Shown piece by piece: positions 7,768 through 14,707 of a stretch of DNA of 23,879 bases. Every line of letters begins with the position of its first letter. Position 1 is the stretch's first letter. The notes beneath the pieces are model-generated. The model was given only the letters and a program-made list of their open reading frames with translations, was not told the origin of the DNA and searched no databases. The position numbers and the translations under genes were made by a program. This stretch comes from a virus: positions 1 through 23,879 of the IMG/VR virus record IMGVR_UViG_3300009506_000188. One strand, given 5' to 3'.

Positions 7768-8517
7768 ATGCCCGCTCCTAAGAAACCTACAAAAAAGAGG
7801 GTCACTAAGAAAAAGACCCCCGTCAAAAAGAAGACTGCCAAGAAAAAAGTCGTCAAAAAGAAAGTAGCAAAAAAGAAAGTTGCTAAGAAAAAGGTGACTA
7901 AGAAGGCTGCGAAAAAGAAAGTTACCACCAAGAAAGTGGCGACTAAGAAACCTGCCGAAAAGGATTCTACACCACCTGTCGACGAGAAACCAGCAGCGCC
8001 TCCAAAGAAGAAGCGCAAAGCCAATTACCTGAATAACGCGGATTTGTTAGCCGAAACGATTCAGAGTCTCGAACAGGACAAGATGACGGAAAAACTAGCA
8101 CACATGCTTGTCACTCTCGTCGCTCGATATGGCAAAAAAGCAAACTTTGCAAACTACACATACAATGAGGATATGCAGGGTTATGCTATAATGGGGTTAG
8201 TGAAGACTTGGAAATCCTTCAATCCCGAGAAGAGCAAAAATCCATTTGCGTTTTACACTCAATGTGTTAAGAATTCATTTATCCAGTTCCTAAATCAGGA
8301 ACGGAAGCAGCGTAACATTCGCGATGAAATATTGGTAAATCAAGGGCTAACACCTTCCTTTACCTACACAAATGCGTACGAAGAACAGCAAAAGAACAGA
8401 GCATTTGCACACGATGAGCAGGATTTCGATGCGAATGAGAAGCAACGCAAAGAGCTTGAAAAAATGAGCAAAGATCTGGATGATAAAAACGAAGAGTCCG
8501 ATCTCTTAGAATTTTAA
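7768..8517 (+). CDS. 55: Late sigma factor gp55 with histone-H1-like N-terminal tail
   Basis: gp55 is the T4-family sigma subunit that directs host RNA polymerase to late promoters. The core, from about residue 86, has the family pattern: NYLNNADLLAETIQS, then KANFANYTYNEDMQGYAIMG (125-144), FNPEKSKNPFAFYTQ (151-165) and FIQFLNQERKQRN (171-183), corresponding to the sigma region 2-like part. The extreme C-terminus, ESDLLEF, resembles the hydrophobic clamp-binding end of T4 gp55. T4 gp55 is 185 residues; this protein has 249 because of an extension of about 85 residues made mainly of Lys, Ala, Val and Thr in KKxxxKK repeats, like histone H1 or bacterial H1-like proteins. The start is ATG at 7768 with AAAGGA five bases upstream. 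It is the first gene of the rightward early operon. Confidence 0.88.
   Translation: MPAPKKPTKKRVTKKKTPVKKKTAKKKVVKKKVAKKKVAKKKVTKKAAKKKVTTKKVATKKPAEKDSTPPVDEKPAAPPKKKRKANYLNNADLLAETIQSLEQDKMTEKLAHMLVTLVARYGKKANFANYTYNEDMQGYAIMGLVKTWKSFNPEKSKNPFAFYTQCVKNSFIQFLNQERKQRNIRDEILVNQGLTPSFTYTNAYEEQQKNRAFAHDEQDFDANEKQRKELEKMSKDLDDKNEESDLLEF
7795..7960 (+). repeat. Lysine-codon-rich degenerate repeats encoding KKK(V/T)(A/V/T) units
   Basis: Inside the start of gp55 the DNA repeats short units such as AAGAAAAAGGT and AAGAAAGTTGC that encode KKKVAKKKVAKKKVTKK-type sequence. The repeats are imperfect and in frame. Such arrays can grow or shrink by slippage, so the tail length may vary between related phages. 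Confidence 0.6.
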
Positions 8518-8551
8518 TACCCAAATAATAAGAACAATAAAAGGGTAGTTT

Positions 8552-9625
8552 ATGGGTGATAAACTCAAACGAGGTGCGTTCTTTACCGATATTCATTTCG
8601 GAAAGAAAGCCAACTCAATACAACACAACCAAGACTGCATTCGATACATTGAATGGTTCTGTGAGCAAGTCAAGAAAAATGACATTGACTACGTTGCGTT
8701 TCTTGGTGACTGGAATGAGAACCGAAGTGCGCTGAACATTCACACGCTTCACTACTCGTATCAAGGTGCCAAGATGCTAGATGATCTTGGTTTGCCTGTA
8801 TACTTTGTTGTTGGCAATCATGATTTGTACTATCGCAACTCGCGCGAAGTGCACTCCGTTATTACGCACGCGGAGTTCAAAAATTTTATCATTATCGACG
8901 AACCAACCATCGTTGAGGAGATAGAGGGCAGAGCGCTGTTCACACCATATCTGTTCCACGATGAATACCCATCTCTAACTGAGTATTTGAAGGTTCCATT
9001 TTGGGCTGGGCACTTTGAATTCAAAGGATTCGTCGTAACAGGTTACAACATCACAATGCCAACAGGACCAGACGCAAAGGACTTTGTAGGACCCAAACAC
9101 ATTGTTTCTGGGCACTTCCACAAACGCCAGACCCAACCCGATTCAAATGTTGTGTATATCGGTAACACCTTCCCAATGGACTTTGGTGATGCAGGTGACG
9201 ACGATCGTGGTATGATGATTTACGACCACGTTGACGATGAAATGTGGTTTGAGAATTGGGACGAGCTGCCTCGTTATATAAAGACAAGATTGACCGACAT
9301 TCTGGACAAAGAGAAGCGCCCTCAAATCCTATACCCTGATTCTCGTGTCAATTGCCTTGTTGATGTTCCTATCACTTTCGAGGAAAGTACTTACCTACGG
9401 CAAAGGTTCTCCGACGATTATCAGTTGCGTGAATTTGTTCTTGAAGAAGCACCTGACATTAAGGTTGCGTTATCAGAAACCGAAACTGACATCGATTGGG
9501 AGACAGTGGAACTGCAAGGGGTTGATGACTTGGTGCTCCTCATGCTTGAGGGCATTGAGAGTGAGCACATCGACAACGATCTTCTAATCCACCTATACAA
9601 AGAGATTAAGGTTCTAAATGATTAG
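8552..9625 (+). CDS. 47: Recombination endonuclease subunit gp47 (Mre11/SbcD-like)
   Basis: gp47 is the nuclease half of the T4 gp46/gp47 complex, which resects DNA ends for recombination-dependent replication and host DNA breakdown. The 357-residue protein (T4: 339) shows the calcineurin-like phosphoesterase motifs in order: TDIHFG (D13, H15), LGDWNE (D53), GNHD (88-91), AGHFE (H154) and SGHFH (186-190), which together bind two metal ions. The C-terminal 120 residues would form the adaptor that contacts gp46. The start is ATG at 8552 with AAGGG six bases upstream; this ribosome binding site can pair with TACCC at 8518-8522. The end overlaps gp46 by eight bases, indicating coupled synthesis. 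Confidence 0.93.
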   Translation: MGDKLKRGAFFTDIHFGKKANSIQHNQDCIRYIEWFCEQVKKNDIDYVAFLGDWNENRSALNIHTLHYSYQGAKMLDDLGLPVYFVVGNHDLYYRNSREVHSVITHAEFKNFIIIDEPTIVEEIEGRALFTPYLFHDEYPSLTEYLKVPFWAGHFEFKGFVVTGYNITMPTGPDAKDFVGPKHIVSGHFHKRQTQPDSNVVYIGNTFPMDFGDAGDDDRGMMIYDHVDDEMWFENWDELPRYIKTRLTDILDKEKRPQILYPDSRVNCLVDVPITFEESTYLRQRFSDDYQLREFVLEEAPDIKVALSETETDIDWETVELQGVDDLVLLMLEGIESEHIDNDLLIHLYKEIKVLND

Positions 9626-11408
9626 GTTTATATCAATTACGTTGCGAAACTTCATGTCGTATGGCAACAACACGACAGTCATCCAACTCGACAGAAGCGG
9701 AACAACACTTATAGTTGGTGAGAATCTCGACAACACATCAGGTGGTACTGGTGCCAATGGTGTTGGCAAAACCGTCATCATTAATGCTCTGTCGTACGCA
9801 ATATATGGCAAACCTGTATCAAACATTTCGCTCGACAACCTTGTTAACAACATTAACAAGAAGAATATGGAAGTTACGGTTACATTTGAGAAGGATGGAA
9901 CCTACTACCACATCAAGCGTGTCCGTAAATCAAAATCATATGCAGCCGGTAACTACGTCAAGTATTACGTCAAGGAAGGCTCTTATGACTTCACTGACGA
10001 AGACGAACAGACGCGGGATAGTGTATCCAACACAAACAAGGCAATCGAAGAAGTTATGGGAATTCCTCATGAGTTGTTCAGCCGTATCGTTGTGTTCTCT
10101 GCACTGCACGTTCCCTTTCTTGACCTTCCTGTTCGGCATCCGACACAGGCTTGTCAAACAAGAATCATTGAGGAATTGTTTGACCTTACAACGCTAACCG
10201 ACAAGGCAGAAGCGCTTAAGGTTTCAATAAAAGAACACGAACAGAGTATGGAGATTGCCCAAGCTCGTCTTGACCAGCTACAGCGTGAGCACGAAAGACA
10301 TTCCCAGCAGATTAAAACAGCTGAGCAGCGAGTTGTCACTTGGGAACAAAACAAAAAGAAACAGATCGACACACTTGAAGCAAAGCTTGCCAAGGTTGCT
10401 GACGTTGACGTTGAGGCAGAGCGTGAAGCTCACGAGAAGAAAAATATCCTCGAAAGCAACATAAACGCAAACATTGCTATGCAACGAGACGTGTCCGCTG
10501 AACTGAAACGTATTGAAAAGGACCTTGCCAAGTACCGAAAGGAACTTGGGCATCTGCAAGATGAAAAATGTCCTTACTGCTTACAGAAGTTTGCCGATGC
10601 AGACGAAAAGATCGAGGAACTACACGATAAGATCGCAGTGAAGAGCGAAGCCGCCAAAATAGCAGAGGAAGGCTTAGTTACGTACGATGCAGAGGCAGAT
10701 GACCTTAACAAGAAGTTAGCTGTTGTGAAAGAGACTATCACGGTGTCAAATTTAGATGAGCTTTTGGAGATTAAGAGCCAGACTTCAACTATCGAAGCTC
10801 GAATCAAGGAACTCAAAGATGACATTAACCCATTCATTGAGCCTCTTGATGAGCTTGAGACATTGGAACTCGATCCAATTAATTTGGACAATATCAACTC
10901 ACTATCCAAGACAATCGAGCACCAAAAATTCTTGCATAAGCTGCTTACCAAAAAAGACAGTTTCGTTCGTAAGGCACTTTTGAACAAGAACATTCCTTAC
11001 CTGAACATGAAACTTCAGCAGTACTTGATCGACCTTGGACTGCCTCACACCGTTGAGTTCACGCATGAGCTAACCGCTGTGATCAACCAGTTCGGTCATC
11101 CGCTTGACTTCGGTAACCTATCTAACGGTCAACGGGCTCGGGTGAATTTGGCATTGTCGCTTGCCTTCCGCGACGTACTGCAACAACTTCACACTAAAAT
11201 CAACGTTTGCATGTTCGACGAAGTACTTGATGTTGGTTTGGATGCAGTTGGCGTGCAGGCGGCTGCTAAGATGCTGAAAAGAAAGTCGCGAGATGAGAAA
11301 CTTTCCCTATATATTATTTCGCACAGAGATGAAATTAACGCCGCATTTGACAACGTAATGACAGTTCAAATGACGAAAGGATTCAGTTACATTAAGGAGG
11401 ATGCATGA
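9618..11408 (+). CDS. 46: Recombination endonuclease subunit gp46 (Rad50/SbcC-like ATPase)
   Basis: gp46 is the SMC-like ATPase partner of gp47. The 596-residue protein (T4: 560) has an N-terminal Walker A GANGVGKT (45-52), a long coiled-coil region rich in Glu, Lys and Gln (about 195-450) interrupted by the zinc hook CPYC at 318-321, an ABC signature LSNGQ near residue 501, and a Walker B with the D-loop in NVCMFDEVLDVGLD near 527-540. The hook cysteines are expected to dimerise two molecules around one zinc ion. All key residues are present, so the enzyme should be active. The start ATG lies inside the last codons of gp47 with AAGG upstream, and the stop overlaps the next start as ATGA. Confidence 0.95.
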   Translation: MIRFISITLRNFMSYGNNTTVIQLDRSGTTLIVGENLDNTSGGTGANGVGKTVIINALSYAIYGKPVSNISLDNLVNNINKKNMEVTVTFEKDGTYYHIKRVRKSKSYAAGNYVKYYVKEGSYDFTDEDEQTRDSVSNTNKAIEEVMGIPHELFSRIVVFSALHVPFLDLPVRHPTQACQTRIIEELFDLTTLTDKAEALKVSIKEHEQSMEIAQARLDQLQREHERHSQQIKTAEQRVVTWEQNKKKQIDTLEAKLAKVADVDVEAEREAHEKKNILESNINANIAMQRDVSAELKRIEKDLAKYRKELGHLQDEKCPYCLQKFADADEKIEELHDKIAVKSEAAKIAEEGLVTYDAEADDLNKKLAVVKETITVSNLDELLEIKSQTSTIEARIKELKDDINPFIEPLDELETLELDPINLDNINSLSKTIEHQKFLHKLLTKKDSFVRKALLNKNIPYLNMKLQQYLIDLGLPHTVEFTHELTAVINQFGHPLDFGNLSNGQRARVNLALSLAFRDVLQQLHTKINVCMFDEVLDVGLDAVGVQAAAKMLKRKSRDEKLSLYIISHRDEINAAFDNVMTVQMTKGFSYIKEDA

Positions 11409-11647
11409 AAGACTACTGGATGCTGTTTGGTTGGACCCTTGTTCAAACACAACCACAACAACATGACGATGACATCGAAACCGTTGAAGACGTTATCGAA
11501 AGACTTGATGACCTTTTTGACCTGATTGAAGATGTGCTAGGCAAAGACAATGATGTCTTCGTGCACGAGATTCCCGACGCAACTGAGGAGAAAGAGCCCG
11601 AAAGAGATGCAACTGATGCATACGATCGAGCCATGAAAGGGTTGTAA
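11405..11647 (+). CDS. Small acidic protein of unknown function, 80 aa
   Basis: I do not recognise this protein. It starts at the ATG overlapping the gp46 stop (ATGA) and has a strong AAGGAGG ribosome binding site at 11394-11400, so it is very likely translated. The protein is strongly acidic, with a central predicted helix (ETVEDVIERLDDLFDLIEDVL, about residues 24-44) that has regularly spaced Leu/Ile/Val and could be a short amphipathic or coiled-coil segment, and an acidic tail. It may be an accessory factor to gp46/gp47, judged only from the coupling. Confidence 0.7.
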   Translation: MKDYWMLFGWTLVQTQPQQHDDDIETVEDVIERLDDLFDLIEDVLGKDNDVFVHEIPDATEEKEPERDATDAYDRAMKGL

Positions 11648-11652
11648 GCATT

Positions 11653-11672
11653 TGGGTATTCGTATATACCCA
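11653..11672 (+). promoter_or_regulatory. Hairpin directly before the RuvC start codon
   Basis: TGGGTAT (11653-11659) pairs perfectly with ATACCCA (11666-11672) around a six-base loop. The ATG follows two bases later at 11674, and no Shine-Dalgarno sequence is visible. The hairpin may control RuvC translation or present the start codon next to a structured leader. Confidence 0.4.
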
Positions 11673-11673
11673 T

Positions 11674-12162
11674 ATGAAAACTCTAGGCATTGATCAAAGT
11701 TACACATGTACAGGAATAGTCGTCATCGTAGATGGCGAGGTTGTCCACAAGGCAACGTTTGCTTCACCAAAGGCATTGACCATATATCAGCGTGCCAATT
11801 ACCTTGCGAAGACTATTCTAACAGAGGCAGAGTTCCACAAACCTGACACCATAGGAATAGAAGGTCTTGCATTTGGAATGCGGGGTGATGCGACACGGGA
11901 CTTGGCAGGTCTACAGTTTGTTATCATGGATAAGCTTCAGTTTGAGGGTGGATACAAGGTAGACGTCGTCGCACCAAACGCTGTTAAGAAGTTTGCAACT
12001 GGCAACGGCAGGGCTAAGAAACAAGAATTATTTGAATCGTTACCCGAAAAAACCCAGAAAGAGTTTCTCGATTTTGGGGTGACTAAAACAAAAGGTCTTT
12101 ATGACTTAACAGATGCATATTGGATTGCAAAACTAACCGAAGACAACAACCAACCAAAGTAG
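11674..12162 (+). CDS. RuvC-like Holliday junction resolvase
   Basis: This is a 162-residue RNase H-fold nuclease of the RuvC family, which cuts four-way DNA junctions so that replicated, recombined phage DNA can be packaged. Acidic active-site residues are visible: D7 in LGIDQSYTCTG, E63 in IGIEGLAFG, and D144/D147 in the C-terminal YDLTDAYWIA helix, the usual DxxDA ending. T4 uses an unrelated enzyme, endonuclease VII (gp49), for this job, so this phage has a RuvC-type replacement or addition. It lies after gp46/gp47 in the recombination operon, which fits its role. The ATG at 11674 is the only sensible start but has no obvious ribosome binding site; a hairpin precedes it. Confidence 0.85.
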   Translation: MKTLGIDQSYTCTGIVVIVDGEVVHKATFASPKALTIYQRANYLAKTILTEAEFHKPDTIGIEGLAFGMRGDATRDLAGLQFVIMDKLQFEGGYKVDVVAPNAVKKFATGNGRAKKQELFESLPEKTQKEFLDFGVTKTKGLYDLTDAYWIAKLTEDNNQPK

Positions 12163-12172
12163 GAGACATTTA

Positions 12173-12370
12173 ATGGCAACTTACACATACAAGTGTAACG
12201 CTTGTGAGGAAATTTTTGAGACGCAGCAGAGCATGAAGGACGACCCACTGACAGATTGCCCATTCTGTGAAAAGGAAAACGTGCTCGAACGCATTATCGT
12301 TTCCACTGCTGGTGGCTTTCGGATTTGGGGACGCGGTGTTCATAGACCGACATCAAGTTTACGCTCTTAA
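12173..12370 (+). CDS. FmdB-like zinc ribbon protein
   Basis: This 65-residue protein has the FmdB-type zinc ribbon: CNAC at residues 8-11 and CPFC at 29-32, set in the usual TYxCxxCxxxFE....D.P...CPxC context. The cysteines should bind one zinc ion. FmdB-family proteins are small putative regulators of unclear function, and homologues occur in bacteria and phages. The start is ATG at 12173 with GTAGGAGA just upstream, 10 bp after the RuvC stop, so it is probably co-transcribed. The Arg/Ser-rich tail has no known role. Confidence 0.8.
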   Translation: MATYTYKCNACEEIFETQQSMKDDPLTDCPFCEKENVLERIIVSTAGGFRIWGRGVHRPTSSLRS

Positions 12371-12373
12371 CTG

Positions 12374-12402
12374 TTGACAAATGCCAAAAGTTGAGATATT
12401 AT
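12374..12402 (+). promoter_or_regulatory. Sigma70-type promoter before the 115-aa ORF
   Basis: TTGACA (12374-12379), a 17-bp spacer and TATTAT (12397-12402) form a near-perfect sigma70 promoter. The 11 bases TAACTGTTGAC (12368-12378) are identical to those at the gp55 promoter. A late-like AATAAATA (12412-12419) follows about 10 bp downstream, so the region could be read both early and late. Confidence 0.75.
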
Positions 12403-12411
12403 AGGTGAGGT

Positions 12412-12419
12412 AATAAATA
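12412..12419 (+). promoter_or_regulatory. Possible late promoter element AATAAATA
   Basis: AATAAATA lies just after the sigma70-type promoter and about 30 bp before the TTG start of the 115-aa ORF. It matches the other late elements in this window except for the first base. Because it lies in an early region, it may be a chance match in AT-rich DNA. Confidence 0.3.
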
Positions 12420-12448
12420 GTTTCGATTTAGATATAAGGAGAAGGAAG

Positions 12449-12796
12449 TTGTTGCCGGAAACGGTCCAAAAAGCTCTGGATTCGGATTTACATGATATGG
12501 TGCTATGGGCGTCTCTCCTCAATTTTTTCTCTGACAATCGATCGAAACTTTCCCTCCCCGAAAAAATTTCAATTTACAAGAAGTGCGAAGATTTCCGAAT
12601 TTTTTGGAGTCATCTGCACATAGACAAGAACGAAATTTTTCCAAACCACATCTACACAGACAACGAAATTCTAGACTACTACCAGACAATCTCCCAGACA
12701 AGAAAAACCCAACTCTCAGAACATAACAATAATCTCGCTACGGACAGCGATAGAGACACCAACTTACTTGGGAAGGCGCCAGCTCTGGCTGTTTGA
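12449..12796 (+). CDS. Hypothetical protein, 115 aa, TTG start
   Basis: I do not recognise this protein. The start is TTG at 12449 (another TTG follows directly), chosen because AAGGAGAAGGAA lies at the right distance and a strong promoter sits about 50 bp upstream. The sequence is rich in Trp, Phe, His and Asn, with helical segments such as DMVLWASLLNFFSDNRS (about 16-32) and EKISIYKKCEDFRIFWSHLH. There is no signal peptide or membrane span. The tail from about residue 85 is Asn/Asp/Ser-rich and probably disordered. A non-ATG start and a lack of family signals make it less certain than its neighbours. Confidence 0.5.
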   Translation: MLPETVQKALDSDLHDMVLWASLLNFFSDNRSKLSLPEKISIYKKCEDFRIFWSHLHIDKNEIFPNHIYTDNEILDYYQTISQTRKTQLSEHNNNLATDSDRDTNLLGKAPALAV

Positions 12797-13017
12797 TCAG
12801 CAGAGTTTACACACGAGCCTTGACGACATGATGTTGTTGCAATGACGCAACATTGATCTACTTGCCTTTGGGCATACTTGCGTTTTCTGATCTCGTTATG
12901 GTCGTAGACGACTGCGGTGCGAACCCGATTTGAGTACTGCTGGGGAAATTTGAGTTGGACCCCAATACGGGGGGAATTTTACATTATATTTAAGAACATC
13001 GATTAGTTAAAGGACTA
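12797..13017 (+). other. Intergenic region with short hairpins, no gene seen
   Basis: No ORF with a ribosome binding site is visible on either strand. Short inverted repeats include TGTTGC/GCAACA around 12833-12852, TGCC/GGCA around 12861-12872, GTCG/CGAC around 12901-12912, and CCCC/GGGG at 12960-12972 followed by AATTTT. None is a convincing terminator. The region could hold a small RNA or a leader of the helicase transcript, but this is only a possibility. Confidence 0.35.
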
Positions 13018-13092
13018 ATGCGAGGGATAAAATGCGAGGCGAAGCCGAAGTATTTTATCCCTTGTCATTGCAGGTCAGATGAAGTATACTAA
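13018..13092 (+). CDS. Possible 24-aa leader peptide overlapping the helicase start
   Basis: An ATG at 13018 follows AAAGGA and opens a 24-codon frame ending in TAA at 13090-13092, 14 bases past the helicase ATG in another frame. The peptide contains three cysteines, two of them in a C-H-C run. Its coding sequence contains the perfect 11-bp hairpin described separately. Ribosomes translating it would melt the hairpin and deliver themselves to the helicase start, as in leader-peptide control. There is no homology support, so this is an inference from layout. Confidence 0.3.
   Translation: MRGIKCEAKPKYFIPCHCRSDEVY
13023..13062 (+). promoter_or_regulatory. Strong hairpin upstream of the helicase gene
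   Basis: AGGGATAAAAT (13023-13033) pairs perfectly with ATTTTATCCCT (13052-13062). The loop contains a second small stem, GGC-GAA-GCC (13038-13046). It lies 16 bases before the helicase ATG. It could control translation, protect the transcript end or bind a protein. It is not a standard terminator because no T-run follows. Confidence 0.6.
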
Positions 13093-14698
13093 TCGGACTA
13101 TGGACAAAAACATTCTCGATTTCTTTCCCCTAAACTCTGAGCCCAGACCCAAACAGGTAGAGGCTCTCGAATGGTTAGCAAAACAAGACGCCAAGTACCT
13201 CCTACTTGAAGCTCCGGTTGGAGTTGGCAAATCCGCAATTGGAATTTGTTTCTCTCGTTGGTTGCAGGGGGAGATGGGCAGTTCCTTCATACTAACCCCA
13301 CAGCGTATCTTGCAGGAGCAATATGAGCGGTCTTTTGATCCAACCTTGTTGGCATCGCTCTTTGGTAAGGGCAACTACGACTGCAGTGGAAAGAATACTA
13401 CCTGCGATGTCGGCAGCTTGGTAAAACCAAAATGTAACAGCTGCCCATTTAGGTCAGCATTGGGACGTGCCAAGACTGCACCTAATTCGGTTTTCAATTA
13501 CAAGCTCGCAATGCTTCTTTATGCCTATACCCCAACGTTCAGTGCACAGAAAGACAAGCGTCGGCTTATGATCCTTGACGAGTGCCATACCGTCGAAGAG
13601 CACCTCGTTGAATTCAATGCAGTGACTGTCACTAAGAAGCGGTGTCAGAAGTGCAATATCCAGTTTCCAGATATGTCCGATTACAACTTGCTGTCAGCGC
13701 GTAGTTGGACTAAGGACGTGTATCTCCCAGCAGCTGAGGAAAGGCTGACATCCATGTTTCACGAAGTTGAGCCATTACTAGATAAAGGAGGTGATGACCT
13801 GACCCGATCGGAACTCAAGCGCATTCGTGAATACAGCAGATGGGAAGATCACGTCGATGAAATCCAAGAGTTCGTATTGACCCCTGAACAGGTCTTAGAG
13901 AAGGAATACGTGCTCGCATTTGATAAAACAATGTTCAAATACAAGCAGGTCACAGGTGCACGCAACTTCCATGACATACTTGAACCACAAGCTGACCGAT
14001 TCCTCTTCATGTCGTCAACGATACTGAATAAAGAAGGGTTTTGTCGTGATTTGGGTTTGCCACCCGAAGAGACTGCCTTTCTGTCGCTTGACTCGGAGTT
14101 CCCCATTGAGAACCGACATGTGATTTACGCTCCTGTTATGAAGATGAATGCAGCGTGGAACAAAGAGGAAAACGCAACCGATCGTAAGCACATGCTGAAA
14201 AAGATCAAGGACATACTTGCTTTCCATGAAGGCGAATCTGGGATCATTCACACCGCCAACTTTGCAATCGCAAAATGGTTAGTGGAACAACTTGATGGTA
14301 AAATTGATCACCAGGTTATTCACCACAACCCTGACAGTGGAGATGACCGCAATGCTGTCATTCGGCAGTTCACCGGAATCAAAAGACCATCGATTTTGAT
14401 CTCTCCGAGCATCACAGAAGGGCTTGACCTTTATGATGACTTGGCTCGTTTTGCAATCTTTGCCAAGGTTCCATTTGGATATCTTGGAGATCAGTGGATC
14501 AAGCGTCGGATGCAGATGTCTACTGAGTGGTACCAGCGCCGTGCACTGATTGACGTGATCCAAGGAGGAGGACGTGTTGTCCGCTCGAAAGAAGATTGGG
14601 GCGTTGTGTACATCCTTGACCAGTCGTGGGGCTATCTGTACAACATGACACACAATCGAATTCCACAGTGGTGGAAGGATGCTTATCAGGTTTTGTAA
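13079..14698 (+). CDS. XPD/DinG-like superfamily 2 helicase with Fe-S cysteines
   Basis: This 539-residue protein resembles Rad3/XPD/DinG DNA helicases, which unwind DNA 5' to 3' and need an iron-sulphur cluster. Visible motifs are: Walker A APVGVGKS (45-52), four clustered cysteines C102, C109, C119 and C122 between motifs I and II in the position of the XPD Fe-S domain, a DEAH-box variant DECH (167-170), SSTI after LFM (motif III-like), a C-terminal ISPSITEGLDL motif V, and QGGGRVVRS near 495 (motif VI). A second CxxC (C189, C192) follows motif II. The start is ATG at 13079; the next Met, at residue 8, has no better ribosome binding site. It ends 9 bp from a convergent gene. The role is probably in repair, recombination or replication; T4 has no direct counterpart that I know of. 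Confidence 0.8.
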   Translation: MKYTNRTMDKNILDFFPLNSEPRPKQVEALEWLAKQDAKYLLLEAPVGVGKSAIGICFSRWLQGEMGSSFILTPQRILQEQYERSFDPTLLASLFGKGNYDCSGKNTTCDVGSLVKPKCNSCPFRSALGRAKTAPNSVFNYKLAMLLYAYTPTFSAQKDKRRLMILDECHTVEEHLVEFNAVTVTKKRCQKCNIQFPDMSDYNLLSARSWTKDVYLPAAEERLTSMFHEVEPLLDKGGDDLTRSELKRIREYSRWEDHVDEIQEFVLTPEQVLEKEYVLAFDKTMFKYKQVTGARNFHDILEPQADRFLFMSSTILNKEGFCRDLGLPPEETAFLSLDSEFPIENRHVIYAPVMKMNAAWNKEENATDRKHMLKKIKDILAFHEGESGIIHTANFAIAKWLVEQLDGKIDHQVIHHNPDSGDDRNAVIRQFTGIKRPSILISPSITEGLDLYDDLARFAIFAKVPFGYLGDQWIKRRMQMSTEWYQRRALIDVIQGGGRVVRSKEDWGVVYILDQSWGYLYNMTHNRIPQWWKDAYQVL

Positions 14699-14707
14699 CG
14701 CTGAGCC

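Noticed and set aside
7755-8024. Minus-strand hydrophobic Phe-rich ORF of 89 codons that looks like a membrane protein
   Set aside because: It is the antisense of the lysine-rich gp55 tail; Lys codons read backwards give Phe and Leu, and it lies antisense to a clear gene.
9051-9325. Minus-strand ORFs within gp47
   Set aside because: They lie opposite conserved phosphoesterase motifs, have no ribosome binding sites and show no family features.
12880-12975. Possible tRNA or tRNA remnant, from GGGTTCGCACC on the minus strand
   Set aside because: Only a three-base T-arm can form, and no matching acceptor stem, D-arm or anticodon arm was found on either strand.
12960-12980. CCCC/GGGG stem followed by AATTTT as a terminator
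   Set aside because: The stem is only four pairs and the T-run is short and offset, so there is too little support.
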